This document shows positions 56,064 to 64,000 of a DNA stretch of 64,000 nucleotides, piece after piece (position 1 is the stretch's first letter; every line of letters begins with the position of its first letter). The notes below the pieces were generated by a model. It had not been told where the DNA came from. It made no database searches and saw only the letters and a program-made list of their open reading frames with translations. The stretch comes from Granulosicoccus sp. (GTDB lineage Bacteria > Pseudomonadota > Gammaproteobacteria > Granulosicoccales > Granulosicoccaceae), in NCBI GenBank assembly GCA_020627685.1, contig JAHDGK010000004.1:1-64000 (forward strand), read 5' to 3'. The position numbers were made by a program, and so were the translations under genes.

Positions 56064-57227
56064 ATGACCACCATTGCCCTCATTGATGCGGACGCAGGCC
56101 TACTGAAAAAACAGGCTAAATCGCTATCGAAAGCACGACCTGACTGGGAAATAATTACAGCGACGTCTGCTGCAGATGCACTGGTCCTTGTTGATGATCA
56201 TCTCATTGATGTTCTGGTAACCGAAGCTCAATTACCGGATATGCAGGGCTTCGAATTTTTAGAGAAAGTTAAAAATCTAAAACCTGAAATCATCCGCTTC
56301 ACGGTATCGTCCGATTCAGAATCGGAAGTGATACTTGAATGTGCTCGCGTGCATCACCGCTTTCTTGCGAAACCTGTTGAGGCAGATGCACTGGCAGAGG
56401 CTATGGAAAGCTCACTGGAATTGAAAACAATTCTGGCAGATGAGCAGCTCATGACATTCATGCAGGCTGTTGAATCACTACCCGCAATACCGGCACTTTA
56501 CGACGAGCTTGTTACAGAACTCGCATCAAAGAACAGCTCATTAATGAAAGTGGCCGAGATCATAGAGGGAGATGCCGGACTGACGCTTACGATATTAAAA
56601 GTCGTGAACTCAGCCTACTGTGGCCTCACTCAGCCTGTAGAGTCCGTTTCGCAGGCTATCTCACTGCTAGGAGCTAGCTTTGTTAAAAACATAACGCTCA
56701 CGTCCAAGGTTTTTTCAAAGTTTGAAGGTGACAAATCCACACTGAAAAAGCTCACTGAACTTAATAAGGACGCGCTCAAGGTTGGGGCGCTCACTAATCA
56801 ATTTGCACGGTACGCAAAGGTCCCACGATCATCAGTCAATCATTGCCAAGTGGCTGGCATGATGTTCAACGTCGGCGAGCTTATCGCGTTGACGTCAAAG
56901 TCTGACGACATGGCCGAAAAGACTCCGTCGCATTTGCTTGGCGCATATTTAATGCGCTCATGGATGATGCCAGACGCCGTGACTGAAGCTGTTGCGTTGC
57001 AACACGAGGAAATCACTGAAAACCCGGGCAAAGTGACACCGCTGGTTGTCCTGCACAGCATTCGTTATTTACAGGAAAACTATACGAATACTGCCAACAT
57101 GGAACAACGACAGCAGTGTGAAGACTACCTTTGCTCATTTGTCGCACCGTTTTTAGTGGACATTTGGCTGGATACTTATCAGGCACTAGAGCAGCTGGCC
57201 TCTTCGGGAAACCAAGAAGCCGCCTAA
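56064..57227 (+). CDS. receiver-HDOD signalling protein with Asp-to-Glu receiver
   Basis: Cytosolic protein, 387 aa: N-terminal response-regulator receiver domain (about 1-120) and HDOD domain (about 130-340; PAIPALYDELVTELA, ILKVVNSAYCGLTQPVESVSQAISLLG). The expected phospho-accepting Asp is Glu54 (LVTEAQLPDMQGF), while the early acidic pair (IDAD) and the Lys (FLAKPV) are kept. Glu there may mimic the phosphorylated state. HDOD proteins take part in cyclic-di-GMP or stress signalling. Monocistronic after a 291-base gap. Confidence 0.82.
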   Translation: MTTIALIDADAGLLKKQAKSLSKARPDWEIITATSAADALVLVDDHLIDVLVTEAQLPDMQGFEFLEKVKNLKPEIIRFTVSSDSESEVILECARVHHRFLAKPVEADALAEAMESSLELKTILADEQLMTFMQAVESLPAIPALYDELVTELASKNSSLMKVAEIIEGDAGLTLTILKVVNSAYCGLTQPVESVSQAISLLGASFVKNITLTSKVFSKFEGDKSTLKKLTELNKDALKVGALTNQFARYAKVPRSSVNHCQVAGMMFNVGELIALTSKSDDMAEKTPSHLLGAYLMRSWMMPDAVTEAVALQHEEITENPGKVTPLVVLHSIRYLQENYTNTANMEQRQQCEDYLCSFVAPFLVDIWLDTYQALEQLASSGNQEAA

Positions 57228-57238
57228 CTCGTTCGGGT

Positions 57239-57646
57239 TTAAGCGGTGGTGAAATACCTGACGCACACTGCCGCACAAACAGACACGGACGCTGCCAATA
57301 TTGTTCCCCACGCTATATCGACAACGGTGACGAGAACCGGCCAGTCCTTCAAAGTGGCCAGGTTCGTTAGATCGTAAGTTCCGTAGGCCATTAACCCGAC
57401 AACCGCACCATGCAGTGCGATGTTCGCCAATGATAGCTCTGGCTGCGATGGCCGTACTGCGAGAAATACCAAGCCTGCGGTAAACATGAGATAGAAGATT
57501 ACACCCGGGAGCATCAGGAAATCTTTCTTGAGCAAATCACCTAAGTGGTCGGCGTAGAAGTTTTTCGCGACTAAGCCTAACCAAATGCCATCGATGATGA
57601 GAAATGCGGAGACTGCGGCTCCATAGGCAATCAAAAAGGTTTTCAT
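57239..57646 (-). CDS. DUF2177-family membrane protein
   Basis: Small inner-membrane protein of about 135 aa with four hydrophobic helices. Starts MKTFLIAYGAAVSAFLIIDGIWLG, with the family's short DGIWLG and a loop AKNFYADHLGDLL; then helices with GAVVGLMAYGTYDLTNLATLKDW and DIAWGTILA. Function of the family unknown. Convergent with the HDOD gene; lies after the RluA-type gene on the same strand. ATG at 57646 chosen over a TTG at 57652. Confidence 0.75.
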   Translation of the reverse strand: MKTFLIAYGAAVSAFLIIDGIWLGLVAKNFYADHLGDLLKKDFLMLPGVIFYLMFTAGLVFLAVRPSQPELSLANIALHGAVVGLMAYGTYDLTNLATLKDWPVLVTVVDIAWGTILAASVSVCAAVCVRYFTTA

Positions 57647-57655
57647 GGGCAAAAT

Positions 57656-58318
57656 CTACTTAACGGGCGACACGAATGGGGCTGGACACTCCACGGAGCA
57701 CCGAATTCCGGTTGATGGATGGTTAAACGACAGAAAATCCGCGTGCAACATCATTCTGTCCGTGGATCGGTCATGAGAAGCTTTTCCATACAGTCTATCT
57801 CCTTTTATAGGGATCCCAAGGCCTGCTGGATCTGCCAGATGGACCCTTAATTGGTGACTTCGTCCCGTAAGCGGATACAAAACGATGCTATTAGCACCTG
57901 CTCCCGGGTCTCGATGCCAGACAGTTGTTGCTTTTTTGCCATGCTCATAACAGACAATTTGCGTAGGTCGATTATCGATATCAAGGCGAATCGGTACATG
58001 AATTCGGCCCCCTACACCCTCAGGCACCGCGGTTAATACAGCTCTGTACCGTTTTCCGATTTCTCTCTTTTCGAACTGTTGCTGTAACGTTCTGTGAGCG
58101 TCTCTATTTTTTGCCAGCATTAACAAACCGGAGGTATCCATATCCAGACGGTGCACCAATACTGGCTCAACTTCCGAATTGATCGCCTCAGCGACACGAA
58201 CAGACACGGAATCGTTAATGTGTTTTCCAGGTTGAGAAAGTAGTCCGGCCGGTTTGTTGACGATGATCAGTGAATCATCTTCAAACACGACAGGAACACC
58301 CGGTATACGTGTATTCAC
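57656..58318 (-). CDS. RluA-family RNA pseudouridine synthase
   Basis: Cytosolic pseudouridine synthase, about 220 aa, without an S4 domain, of RluA/TruC size. Catalytic motif HRLDMDTSGLLML; further TGRSHQLRVHLA and DRLYG. Modifies uridines in rRNA or tRNA, target not determined. GTG at 58318 overlaps the TauE/SafE stop by 4 bases (GTGA), so the two are co-transcribed. Confidence 0.87.
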   Translation of the reverse strand: MNTRIPGVPVVFEDDSLIIVNKPAGLLSQPGKHINDSVSVRVAEAINSEVEPVLVHRLDMDTSGLLMLAKNRDAHRTLQQQFEKREIGKRYRAVLTAVPEGVGGRIHVPIRLDIDNRPTQIVCYEHGKKATTVWHRDPGAGANSIVLYPLTGRSHQLRVHLADPAGLGIPIKGDRLYGKASHDRSTDRMMLHADFLSFNHPSTGIRCSVECPAPFVSPVK

Positions 58319-59094
58319 CAAATAGCTCGACGAATCAGGTTTAGCCCCATTATCAGGAATACGATTAACAACAATTTTTCAAAACGTTTAGCGGACAACT
58401 GATGTCGTACACGCTCACCCAGGACCATACCTAGCATGGATGGGATTAACAAAAAACAGGATGCTAAAGCCACTGACGAACCGACAAGACCGGTATTCCA
58501 ATAAGCAATAAATAAAACCACGCTGCCCGAAAACAGAAACACGCCAGCCGTTGCTACAAATTGTTCCTTTGAGACACCGCGAGCAGTGAGATACATAATA
58601 ACAGGCGGCGCCCAAACACCGGCAATCCCGCCCATGATGCCACTGGCGACACCTGCAACAACCTGTGCTTGTTTATCTTTTTCCGGACGAATAGTCAAAA
58701 CCGGTTTATACAAGGTTGTTATTGAATAAAAACTAATGACACTCCCTAAAAAGAGCGTGACGTACTCAACAGGTATCACGCTTGAGAGTTGCGCAAACAG
58801 GGCAATGAAAATGACGCTGCTAATTAAAAGACGCCAATAGCTCGAGACAACCCTCTGAATTTGTCGGCTCCGCCATACTTGCCAGGCGTTGGTCATTATC
58901 ATCGGAATAATCACAACGCTAATGGCCGTTCTAGCATCTGTAAATTGTGCAAGAAGGCTAACGGCCGTCGTTGGAAACCCAATTCCGAGGGTTCCCTTCA
59001 CCACTCCCGCAAACAGATAAATCAGCGCAGCGAGCGCTAACAATGAAGCAGGCAAACCGCCCAGAACACTGCTGCCCCACAAGGACTCAAACAC
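58315..59094 (-). CDS. TauE/SafE-family membrane permease
   Basis: Inner-membrane protein, 259 aa, seven to eight helices, two TauE/SafE repeats: VVKGTLGIGFPTTAVSLLAQF near the start and VVAGVASGIMGGIAGVWAPPVIMYL in the middle. The family exports sulfite or sulfonates (TauE, SafE) and other anions. In a genome with xsc, sulfite export is an attractive role, but these genes are far apart, so this is inference. GTG start. Followed by the RluA-type gene. Confidence 0.82.
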   Translation of the reverse strand: MFESLWGSSVLGGLPASLLALAALIYLFAGVVKGTLGIGFPTTAVSLLAQFTDARTAISVVIIPMIMTNAWQVWRSRQIQRVVSSYWRLLISSVIFIALFAQLSSVIPVEYVTLFLGSVISFYSITTLYKPVLTIRPEKDKQAQVVAGVASGIMGGIAGVWAPPVIMYLTARGVSKEQFVATAGVFLFSGSVVLFIAYWNTGLVGSSVALASCFLLIPSMLGMVLGERVRHQLSAKRFEKLLLIVFLIMGLNLIRRAIW

Positions 59095-59103
59095 GTGCGG
59101 TAT

Positions 59104-59604
59104 TCACGAGTCCCTGGATTCCCAGCCGTGTCCGTTAAAAGGATCGACACCTAATTGCTGCATCACATGCGGGAAATCAACCATCACGTAATTGTCGACT
59201 ATTTTGCCGTCCACCACCTTCCAAAAATCCATGTAGCGAATTTCAACTCGCTTACCGGTAGGTTCAATACCCATGAATTCGCCGGAATGCGTGGCTTCCT
59301 GACGGCCAAATGCGGCCATCCATTCGCCTTCGGCGAGACGAGCTTCGTCTATACAAACCTTATCTGAAAATGCAGCCTGAAAAGGTCTTTGCCAATTGTC
59401 CTGGAATTCTTTTAGACCGTTTTTCGTACCACAGCCCGCATTACCCATCCATCGAAAGGTTTGCGCGAAGAAAGCACCCATACCGTCTATCTCATGATCA
59501 TTCAGCCCATCGACCATGGATGACACAACTGAGCGTGTCTCCTCGGTTTTACTGAGATCATTATCTTTGGTCAATGCTGCCTGTTCAGGTCTAGAGCCCT
59601 TCAC
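59104..59604 (-). CDS. single-domain SnoaL-like protein
   Basis: NTF2-fold protein, 166 aa, of the SnoaL-like ester-cyclase group. The signature FMGIEPTGKRVEIRYMDFWKV and KIVDNYVMVDFPHVMQQLGVD closely follows the C-terminal half of the double protein at 27004-28029. GTG start with GGAGAG about 6 bases upstream; it overlaps the SDR gene by 14 bases. Reaction unknown. Confidence 0.78.
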   Translation of the reverse strand: MKGSRPEQAALTKDNDLSKTEETRSVVSSMVDGLNDHEIDGMGAFFAQTFRWMGNAGCGTKNGLKEFQDNWQRPFQAAFSDKVCIDEARLAEGEWMAAFGRQEATHSGEFMGIEPTGKRVEIRYMDFWKVVDGKIVDNYVMVDFPHVMQQLGVDPFNGHGWESRDS

Positions 59605-60469
59605 TGTGTTCTCTCCAAATTTCGCTTAATGCAACTCTGTAGTTGGGATAGCGGTAGTGCATACCCAACATACGCTTACTTGCTGTATTTAAAACGCGTT
59701 TATTTTCACTGTAAAACGAACGCGCCATCGGGGTGATATCGGCGGTATAAAAATCGATTGCCTGTGGGGCATTTTTTCCAACAAGCGCATGCGCATATTG
59801 CACTACATGCTGTGGCGGAGCTGGATTGTCATCGGTAATGTTCAACACACCGGCAAAGTGTTGCTTAGCAGCAAGTAGTGTTGCGTGTGCCAGGTCTTCC
59901 ACATGAATTCTATTAAACACCTGATGAGGCTTTACCAGTATTCGCGCCTTACCAATCAGTGCATCGCGCACAGCATTTCTACCGGGACCGTATATTCCCG
60001 ATAGTCGAAGCACCGCCACAGGAACACCCAGTTTCTCACCAAACAACTGCCATGCGATTTCTGCTTCGCGACGCATTATCGAGCGAGACTGAGTTGATAC
60101 GCATTGGCTGTCTTCATCTACCCAACGCCCTTGATAATCACCGTAAACGCCAATGGTTGACAAATAGCCAACCCATTTAAGGTGGCTAAACGCGGTAGCG
60201 GGCAATGTTTGCAACAATGACAACATAGGATCATGCAGCGGCGCCTCTCTATTGGGCGCAACACTGACAATCAAATGTGTGGCTTTAGACAGCTGTGTAA
60301 TGAATTCATCGTTAAGTTTGCTATTGAGCTGCACACCTTCAATACCCAGCGATGCAAGCTCATCGATACCCGATTGTTCGCGTCTCGTGCCCGTCACACT
60401 GCCACACTGCATTGCCAGACGCGCTATACGCTTTCCGCTGTAACCGGCTCCCAGTATTAATGTATGCAT
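59591..60469 (-). CDS. NAD(P)-dependent SDR epimerase (YeeZ-like)
   Basis: Extended/atypical short-chain dehydrogenase, 292 aa. NAD(P)-binding start LILGAGYSGKRIARLA; active-site region GYLSTIGVYGDYQGRWVDE with Tyr and the substrate loop RLSGIYGPGRNAV. Resembles YeeZ-type proteins of unclear reaction. Next to the sugar-acid genes upstream (gap 23 bases) and overlapping the SnoaL-like gene downstream, so it may act on a sugar-derived compound. Confidence 0.8.
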   Translation of the reverse strand: MHTLILGAGYSGKRIARLAMQCGSVTGTRREQSGIDELASLGIEGVQLNSKLNDEFITQLSKATHLIVSVAPNREAPLHDPMLSLLQTLPATAFSHLKWVGYLSTIGVYGDYQGRWVDEDSQCVSTQSRSIMRREAEIAWQLFGEKLGVPVAVLRLSGIYGPGRNAVRDALIGKARILVKPHQVFNRIHVEDLAHATLLAAKQHFAGVLNITDDNPAPPQHVVQYAHALVGKNAPQAIDFYTADITPMARSFYSENKRVLNTASKRMLGMHYRYPNYRVALSEIWREHSEGL

Positions 60470-60492
60470 GTGACGCTAAGCTGGATACGCAA

Positions 60493-62094
60493 CTACATCG
60501 TGGCGCCGATTTGCCACGGTACAAACTCGTTGTCGCCAAGCCCATGCCCCTCGCTAAGCGTCATGTCGCCGGATGCAACTTCCAATAGACGCTCATAAAT
60601 TCGACGCCCCACGGCTTCGACAGAATCGCCGTCACTGACGATAGTGCCTGCATTAATATCCATATCGTCGCTTAGCTTAAGGAACATATCAGTATTAGTC
60701 GCAACTTTTAAACACGGCGATGGTTTACTACCAAACGTTGAACCCCGCCCTGTTGTAAACGTCACAAGATTACATCCGCAGGCTATTTGCCCAGTAACCG
60801 ATGCGGGGTCGTAACCCGGAGAATCCATGAAAAGAAATCCTTTGCGATCTACCTGTTGGGCGTAACGATAGACGCCGTTAAGCTCTGTGCTGCCACCTTT
60901 GGCTACTGCGCCCAATGATTTTTCCAAGATGGTCGTTAGGCCGCCTAATTTATTACCCGGTGAAGGGTTATTGTCCAGCGATCCGTTGTTCTTCTTAACG
61001 TAATCCTGCCACCAGGCTATGCGATCCATTAGATCGTTGGCGACCGAGTCATCGGCAGCCCGTTGAGTGAGTAAATGTTCCGCACCGTATATTTCAGGGG
61101 TCTCTGCCAAGACAGCCGTACCACCTTGCTTGACCAATAAATCAGCTGCGTAACCCAACGCTGGATTTGCCGTAATACCCGACCACGCATCTGACCCGCC
61201 GCATTGCAGCGCCAGCGTCAATTCAGACACGGGACACGGTTGCCTTTCAATGGCGTTAACCTCATCGAGCATGCTTTGGATGAGTTCCACGCCACGTGCA
61301 ATCGTCTTTACATGCCCACCCGTGGTCTGAATATTCATGGTGCGCAATAACGGTCCGCTGGCTAAGCGGTGCGCTTCAAGCGTACCGGCGATTTGACTCG
61401 TTTCACACCCTAAACCAACGAGCAACACGCCACCCACGTTTGGATGCCTTGCGTAACCGACCAGGACTCGCTGAAGGTTTTGAAAACCTTCACCTGCGGC
61501 ATCCATTCCACACCCGGTGCCGTGCGTAAAAGCCGCGACGCCGTCGACATTGGCGTAGTCGCTGAGCGCATTACCCTCGAACGCCGCTGCAATTCGGTTA
61601 GCCACCGTTGCTGAACAATTAACGCTGCTGATAACGGCAATGTAGTTGCGAGTGCCTACTCGTCCATCGGGGCGCTGATAACCCATAAAGGTATCCGTAC
61701 AATCAACTACCGTGGGTTCCCGATGTTTCTCAGGTTTTAGCGATACATCGTTATCAGTGAACGCAAGATTATGCGTATGCACTGACGTCCCCGCAGCAAT
61801 GGGTTCACTCGCAACACCAATCAGTTGATTGTATTTAGTAACCCTGGCGCCACCGGGAATTGCATGAAGGGCCACTTTGTGACCTTTCATGATTCGCTCT
61901 TTGATAATCAGTGAGATCGAACTGACTTCTCCTGTCGCGTTGTCATTGTGCCCAATGACTATCTCTTCACCTTCTTTAAGCGTTCTTAATGCGACCGCTA
62001 CATTGTCAGCCTCAGCCAACTTCAACACAGGCTGCGCAGTCGATTGCTTACCATCCAGCCATTGGACGGGAGTTGAATCATTCATATCGACCAT
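60493..62094 (-). CDS. UxaA/GarD-family sugar-acid dehydratase
   Basis: Cytosolic Fe-dependent dehydratase, 533 aa. N-terminal SAF domain (about 20-105) and UxaA core with FTHGTGCGMDAAGEG, GLGCETSQI, LQCGGSDAWSG and ACGCNLVTFTTGRGSTFG, the metal-binding conserved segments. Altronate, galactarate or similar acid is dehydrated to a 2-keto-3-deoxy acid. Runs with the two next genes in a sugar-acid operon. Altronate is not certain: no uxaC or uxuA is in view. Confidence 0.87.
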   Translation of the reverse strand: MVDMNDSTPVQWLDGKQSTAQPVLKLAEADNVAVALRTLKEGEEIVIGHNDNATGEVSSISLIIKERIMKGHKVALHAIPGGARVTKYNQLIGVASEPIAAGTSVHTHNLAFTDNDVSLKPEKHREPTVVDCTDTFMGYQRPDGRVGTRNYIAVISSVNCSATVANRIAAAFEGNALSDYANVDGVAAFTHGTGCGMDAAGEGFQNLQRVLVGYARHPNVGGVLLVGLGCETSQIAGTLEAHRLASGPLLRTMNIQTTGGHVKTIARGVELIQSMLDEVNAIERQPCPVSELTLALQCGGSDAWSGITANPALGYAADLLVKQGGTAVLAETPEIYGAEHLLTQRAADDSVANDLMDRIAWWQDYVKKNNGSLDNNPSPGNKLGGLTTILEKSLGAVAKGGSTELNGVYRYAQQVDRKGFLFMDSPGYDPASVTGQIACGCNLVTFTTGRGSTFGSKPSPCLKVATNTDMFLKLSDDMDINAGTIVSDGDSVEAVGRRIYERLLEVASGDMTLSEGHGLGDNEFVPWQIGATM

Positions 62095-62121
62095 GCCATG
62101 TTAATGCAACAACGGTTACGC

Positions 62122-63006
62122 TTATTTATTGATGAGCCGCATCAGAGCAGGAACATAGTCCTCTCCATGCCCATCGTTAACCACTTTCTCCATTCGGGCA
62201 AATGCCGCTTTGGGTATTGACGCATCAACACCAACCTCGTCTGCCATAGCGTTGAAATAGCCCATGTCTTTGTAGCCGTTTTTCAACGCAAACGCGAGTT
62301 TTGTTTCGTCACCGTCAACAGCTGACGCCATCATCCACTCGAAAAAGTCACTGCGGTTTGGACCGGCGACCATGACGTCTCTGACCCACGCTAAATCAAC
62401 GCCACCTGCACGAGCTGTTGCCATCGCCTCAGCTGCCAAACAAGCAACCGCCATGGAGAAACCATTATTGATAAGCTTGATACGGTGACCAATACCTAAA
62501 GCACCCACGTGGAAAAGATTCTCGGACATCGTATCCAATAGGGGTTTAGCCCGATTGAAATCTTCTTCGCTTCCGCCGGCCATCATGTTGAGTGTGCCGG
62601 ATTCGGCAGCGGCTGACGATTTACCCAATGGCACATCCATCATGCTGCAACCTTTTTCTGCAAGCATGTCCCCTAAAGCCAACGTTGAGTCTGGTCGGGA
62701 TGTACCGCAATCGATTAATAGGAACGGGTTGTCAGAGGCTTCTGCACTCAACAGACCATTGTCACCTTTAACGATATTCTCAACAGCATCGGATGTCGTA
62801 ACGCACAAGATGATGACATCACAATGCTGACGCATTTCAGCAGGCGTTGTGACCTCTTTAGCACCTAATGCCAACAACCTTTCAACGGGTTCGCGGCGAG
62901 TGTGGCCCATAATGGTTAACGGATAACCAGCCCCGATAACATTAGCAGCCATGCCAACGCCCATAGACCCTAAACCAATAAACCCGACTCGTTCTTTACT
63001 ACTCAT
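62122..63006 (-). CDS. 3-hydroxyisobutyrate dehydrogenase-family oxidoreductase
   Basis: NAD(P)-dependent beta-hydroxyacid dehydrogenase, 294 aa. Rossmann motif IGLGSMGVGMAANVIGAG, substrate-binding DVPLGKSSAAAESGTLNMM and catalytic Lys in HRIKLINNGFSMA. Tartronate semialdehyde reductase and L-threonate dehydrogenase belong to the same group, which fits a sugar-acid operon. Located between the UxaA-like and IlvD/Edd-like genes; gap of 48 bases on the IlvD side. Confidence 0.85.
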   Translation of the reverse strand: MSSKERVGFIGLGSMGVGMAANVIGAGYPLTIMGHTRREPVERLLALGAKEVTTPAEMRQHCDVIILCVTTSDAVENIVKGDNGLLSAEASDNPFLLIDCGTSRPDSTLALGDMLAEKGCSMMDVPLGKSSAAAESGTLNMMAGGSEEDFNRAKPLLDTMSENLFHVGALGIGHRIKLINNGFSMAVACLAAEAMATARAGGVDLAWVRDVMVAGPNRSDFFEWMMASAVDGDETKLAFALKNGYKDMGYFNAMADEVGVDASIPKAAFARMEKVVNDGHGEDYVPALMRLINK

Positions 63007-63054
63007 TTGAATGTTTCACCGTTGAAAATGCTGATGGTTGCGTAAGCGGTTAAA

Positions 63055-64000
63055 TTAGTGACTGTCACGTGGGACAGGAGCACCGCTCCCGCCGCGCAGG
63101 AAATCCAAATCCGCTCCCTCATTGGCCTGCATGACCGTCTCTTGATACATTTTTACATAACCACGCGTTGCCTGCGGATGAATCGGCTTCCATTTCTGAC
63201 GACGAGCCTCAAATTCCTGCTCGTCAACATTAACCGACAGTTCTCGAGTTGCAACGTCCAGAGTAATCATATCGCCATTCTCTATAAACGCGAGAGGTCC
63301 ACCGACGGCAGCTTCCGGGCAGGCGTGCAGTACGACAGTGCCGTAAGCGGTGCCACTCATACGGGCATCTGACACGCGGACCATATCCGTGACACCGGTT
63401 TTTAGAATTTTTGCCGGCAACGCCATGTTCCCTACCTCTGCCATACCCGGATAGCCACGCGGGCCGCAATTTTTTAATACCAGAACACAGCTTGCGTCGA
63501 CATCCAAGTCGTCGGAATCTATGCGGGCCTTGTAGTCGTCAATATCTTCAAAGACGACCGCCCGACCTGTGTGCTGCATAAGCTCAGGGCTAGCCGCTGA
63601 TGGCTTCAAGACAGCTCCGTCCGGTGCAAGATTGCCCCGGAGAACGACGATGCCGCCCGCCTCTTTAAACGGTTTCTCAGTTGGGAATATGACGTTGTCA
63701 TCGTAGACATCAGCATCCTGAACGTTTTCCCAATGAGATTTCCCGTTAACCGTCAGCGTGTCTTTATGGAGCAGTCCGGCATCACCGAGCTTTCGCAGCA
63801 CGGCGGGAAGTCCACCCGCATAATAAAAATCCTCCATCAGATAATCGCCCGAGGGCATCAGGTTTACCAGACACGGAACATCACGCCCCATCTGATCCCA
63901 ATCGTCCAGTGAATGCTCAACACCTAGTCGACCGGCTAGTGCCAACAGGTGAATGACCGCGTTGGTTGACCCCCCGATTGCACCGTTAGCCCGTATCGCG
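63055..64000 (-). CDS. IlvD/Edd-family dehydratase, 5' end beyond window
   Basis: C-terminal part, about 314 residues, of a Fe-S dehydratase of the IlvD/Edd family; the coding frame continues to the window edge (ANGAIGGSTNAVIHLLALAG) so the start is missing. Visible: GRDVPCLVNLMPSGDYLMEDFYYAGGLP, NCGPRGYPGM, MVRVSDARMSGTAYGTVVLH and CPEAAVGGPLAFI. Given the neighbours, a pentonate or hexonate dehydratase (arabonate-, xylonate-type) is more likely than branched-chain amino acid synthesis. First gene of the visible operon. Confidence 0.87.
   Translation of the reverse strand, partial: AIRANGAIGGSTNAVIHLLALAGRLGVEHSLDDWDQMGRDVPCLVNLMPSGDYLMEDFYYAGGLPAVLRKLGDAGLLHKDTLTVNGKSHWENVQDADVYDDNVIFPTEKPFKEAGGIVVLRGNLAPDGAVLKPSAASPELMQHTGRAVVFEDIDDYKARIDSDDLDVDASCVLVLKNCGPRGYPGMAEVGNMALPAKILKTGVTDMVRVSDARMSGTAYGTVVLHACPEAAVGGPLAFIENGDMITLDVATRELSVNVDEQEFEARRQKWKPIHPQATRGYVKMYQETVMQANEGADLDFLRGGSGAPVPRDSH

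Overview
The window reads as a chromosomal piece of a marine, sulfur-oxidising heterotroph of the Proteobacteria, most likely a gammaproteobacterium (inference from the gene set: Tex, YbcJ-like S4 protein, GlxA-type regulator, Sox cluster, DMSP-demethylase-like protein, sulfoacetaldehyde acetyltransferase, GH16 glucanase). Base composition looks close to balanced, coding density is high, and I saw no rRNA, tRNA, CRISPR array, transposase or phage gene.

Region 1 (1-3483): a ferredoxin-type reductase and an RraA-fold protein, divergent from an MmgE/PrpD protein. Region 2 (3539-15966): a complete lithotrophic sulfur-oxidation island. A BigR/SqrR-type persulfide sensor with its two conserved cysteines and a YeeE/YedE sulfur-compound permease face a long minus-strand array: rhodanese-MBL protein, soxX-soxY-soxZ-soxA-soxB, soxC-soxD, the two flavocytochrome c sulfide dehydrogenase subunits, and a Tat-exported MBL hydrolase. 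Palindromes of the form ATTC-N8-GAAT lie over the bigR promoter and upstream of soxC, and a related palindrome precedes the rhodanese-MBL gene, suggesting one persulfide-responsive regulon.

Region 3 (16017-19841): a GlcD/Dld-type FAD oxidase, a D-2-hydroxyacid dehydrogenase and a GT4 glycosyltransferase. Region 4 (20264-26377): two tandem copies of a two-gene module, each a secreted ~730-residue LruC-domain protein followed 4 bases later by a 185-residue lipoprotein. Region 5 (26528-35306): a thioesterase, a double SnoaL-like protein and a small orphan ORF, then an unusual three-gene operon (ThDP enzyme, transthyretin/HIUase-like protein, DmdA-like tetrahydrofolate methyltransferase), divergent from xsc, then a homocysteine methyltransferase. 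The DmdA-like protein, Xsc and the Sox system suggest use of organic and inorganic sulfur.

Region 6 (35457-47764): MATE exporter, GH16 glucanase lipoprotein, CHK-like kinase, peroxiredoxin-like protein with S9 peptidase, hybrid histidine kinase, S4 protein, DHH phosphoesterase and Tex. Region 7 (47883-55772): a GlxA-type regulator divergent from a heterotetrameric sarcosine oxidase operon (beta-delta-alpha-gamma) followed by formate-tetrahydrofolate ligase, a one-carbon module; the delta subunit has lost most of its zinc ligands. Region 8 (56064-64000): an HDOD protein with an unusual receiver domain, a membrane protein, an RluA-type pseudouridine synthase, a TauE/SafE permease, a SnoaL-like protein, an SDR epimerase, and a sugar-acid operon (UxaA-like, 3-hydroxyisobutyrate-dehydrogenase-like, IlvD/Edd-like) cut by the window end.
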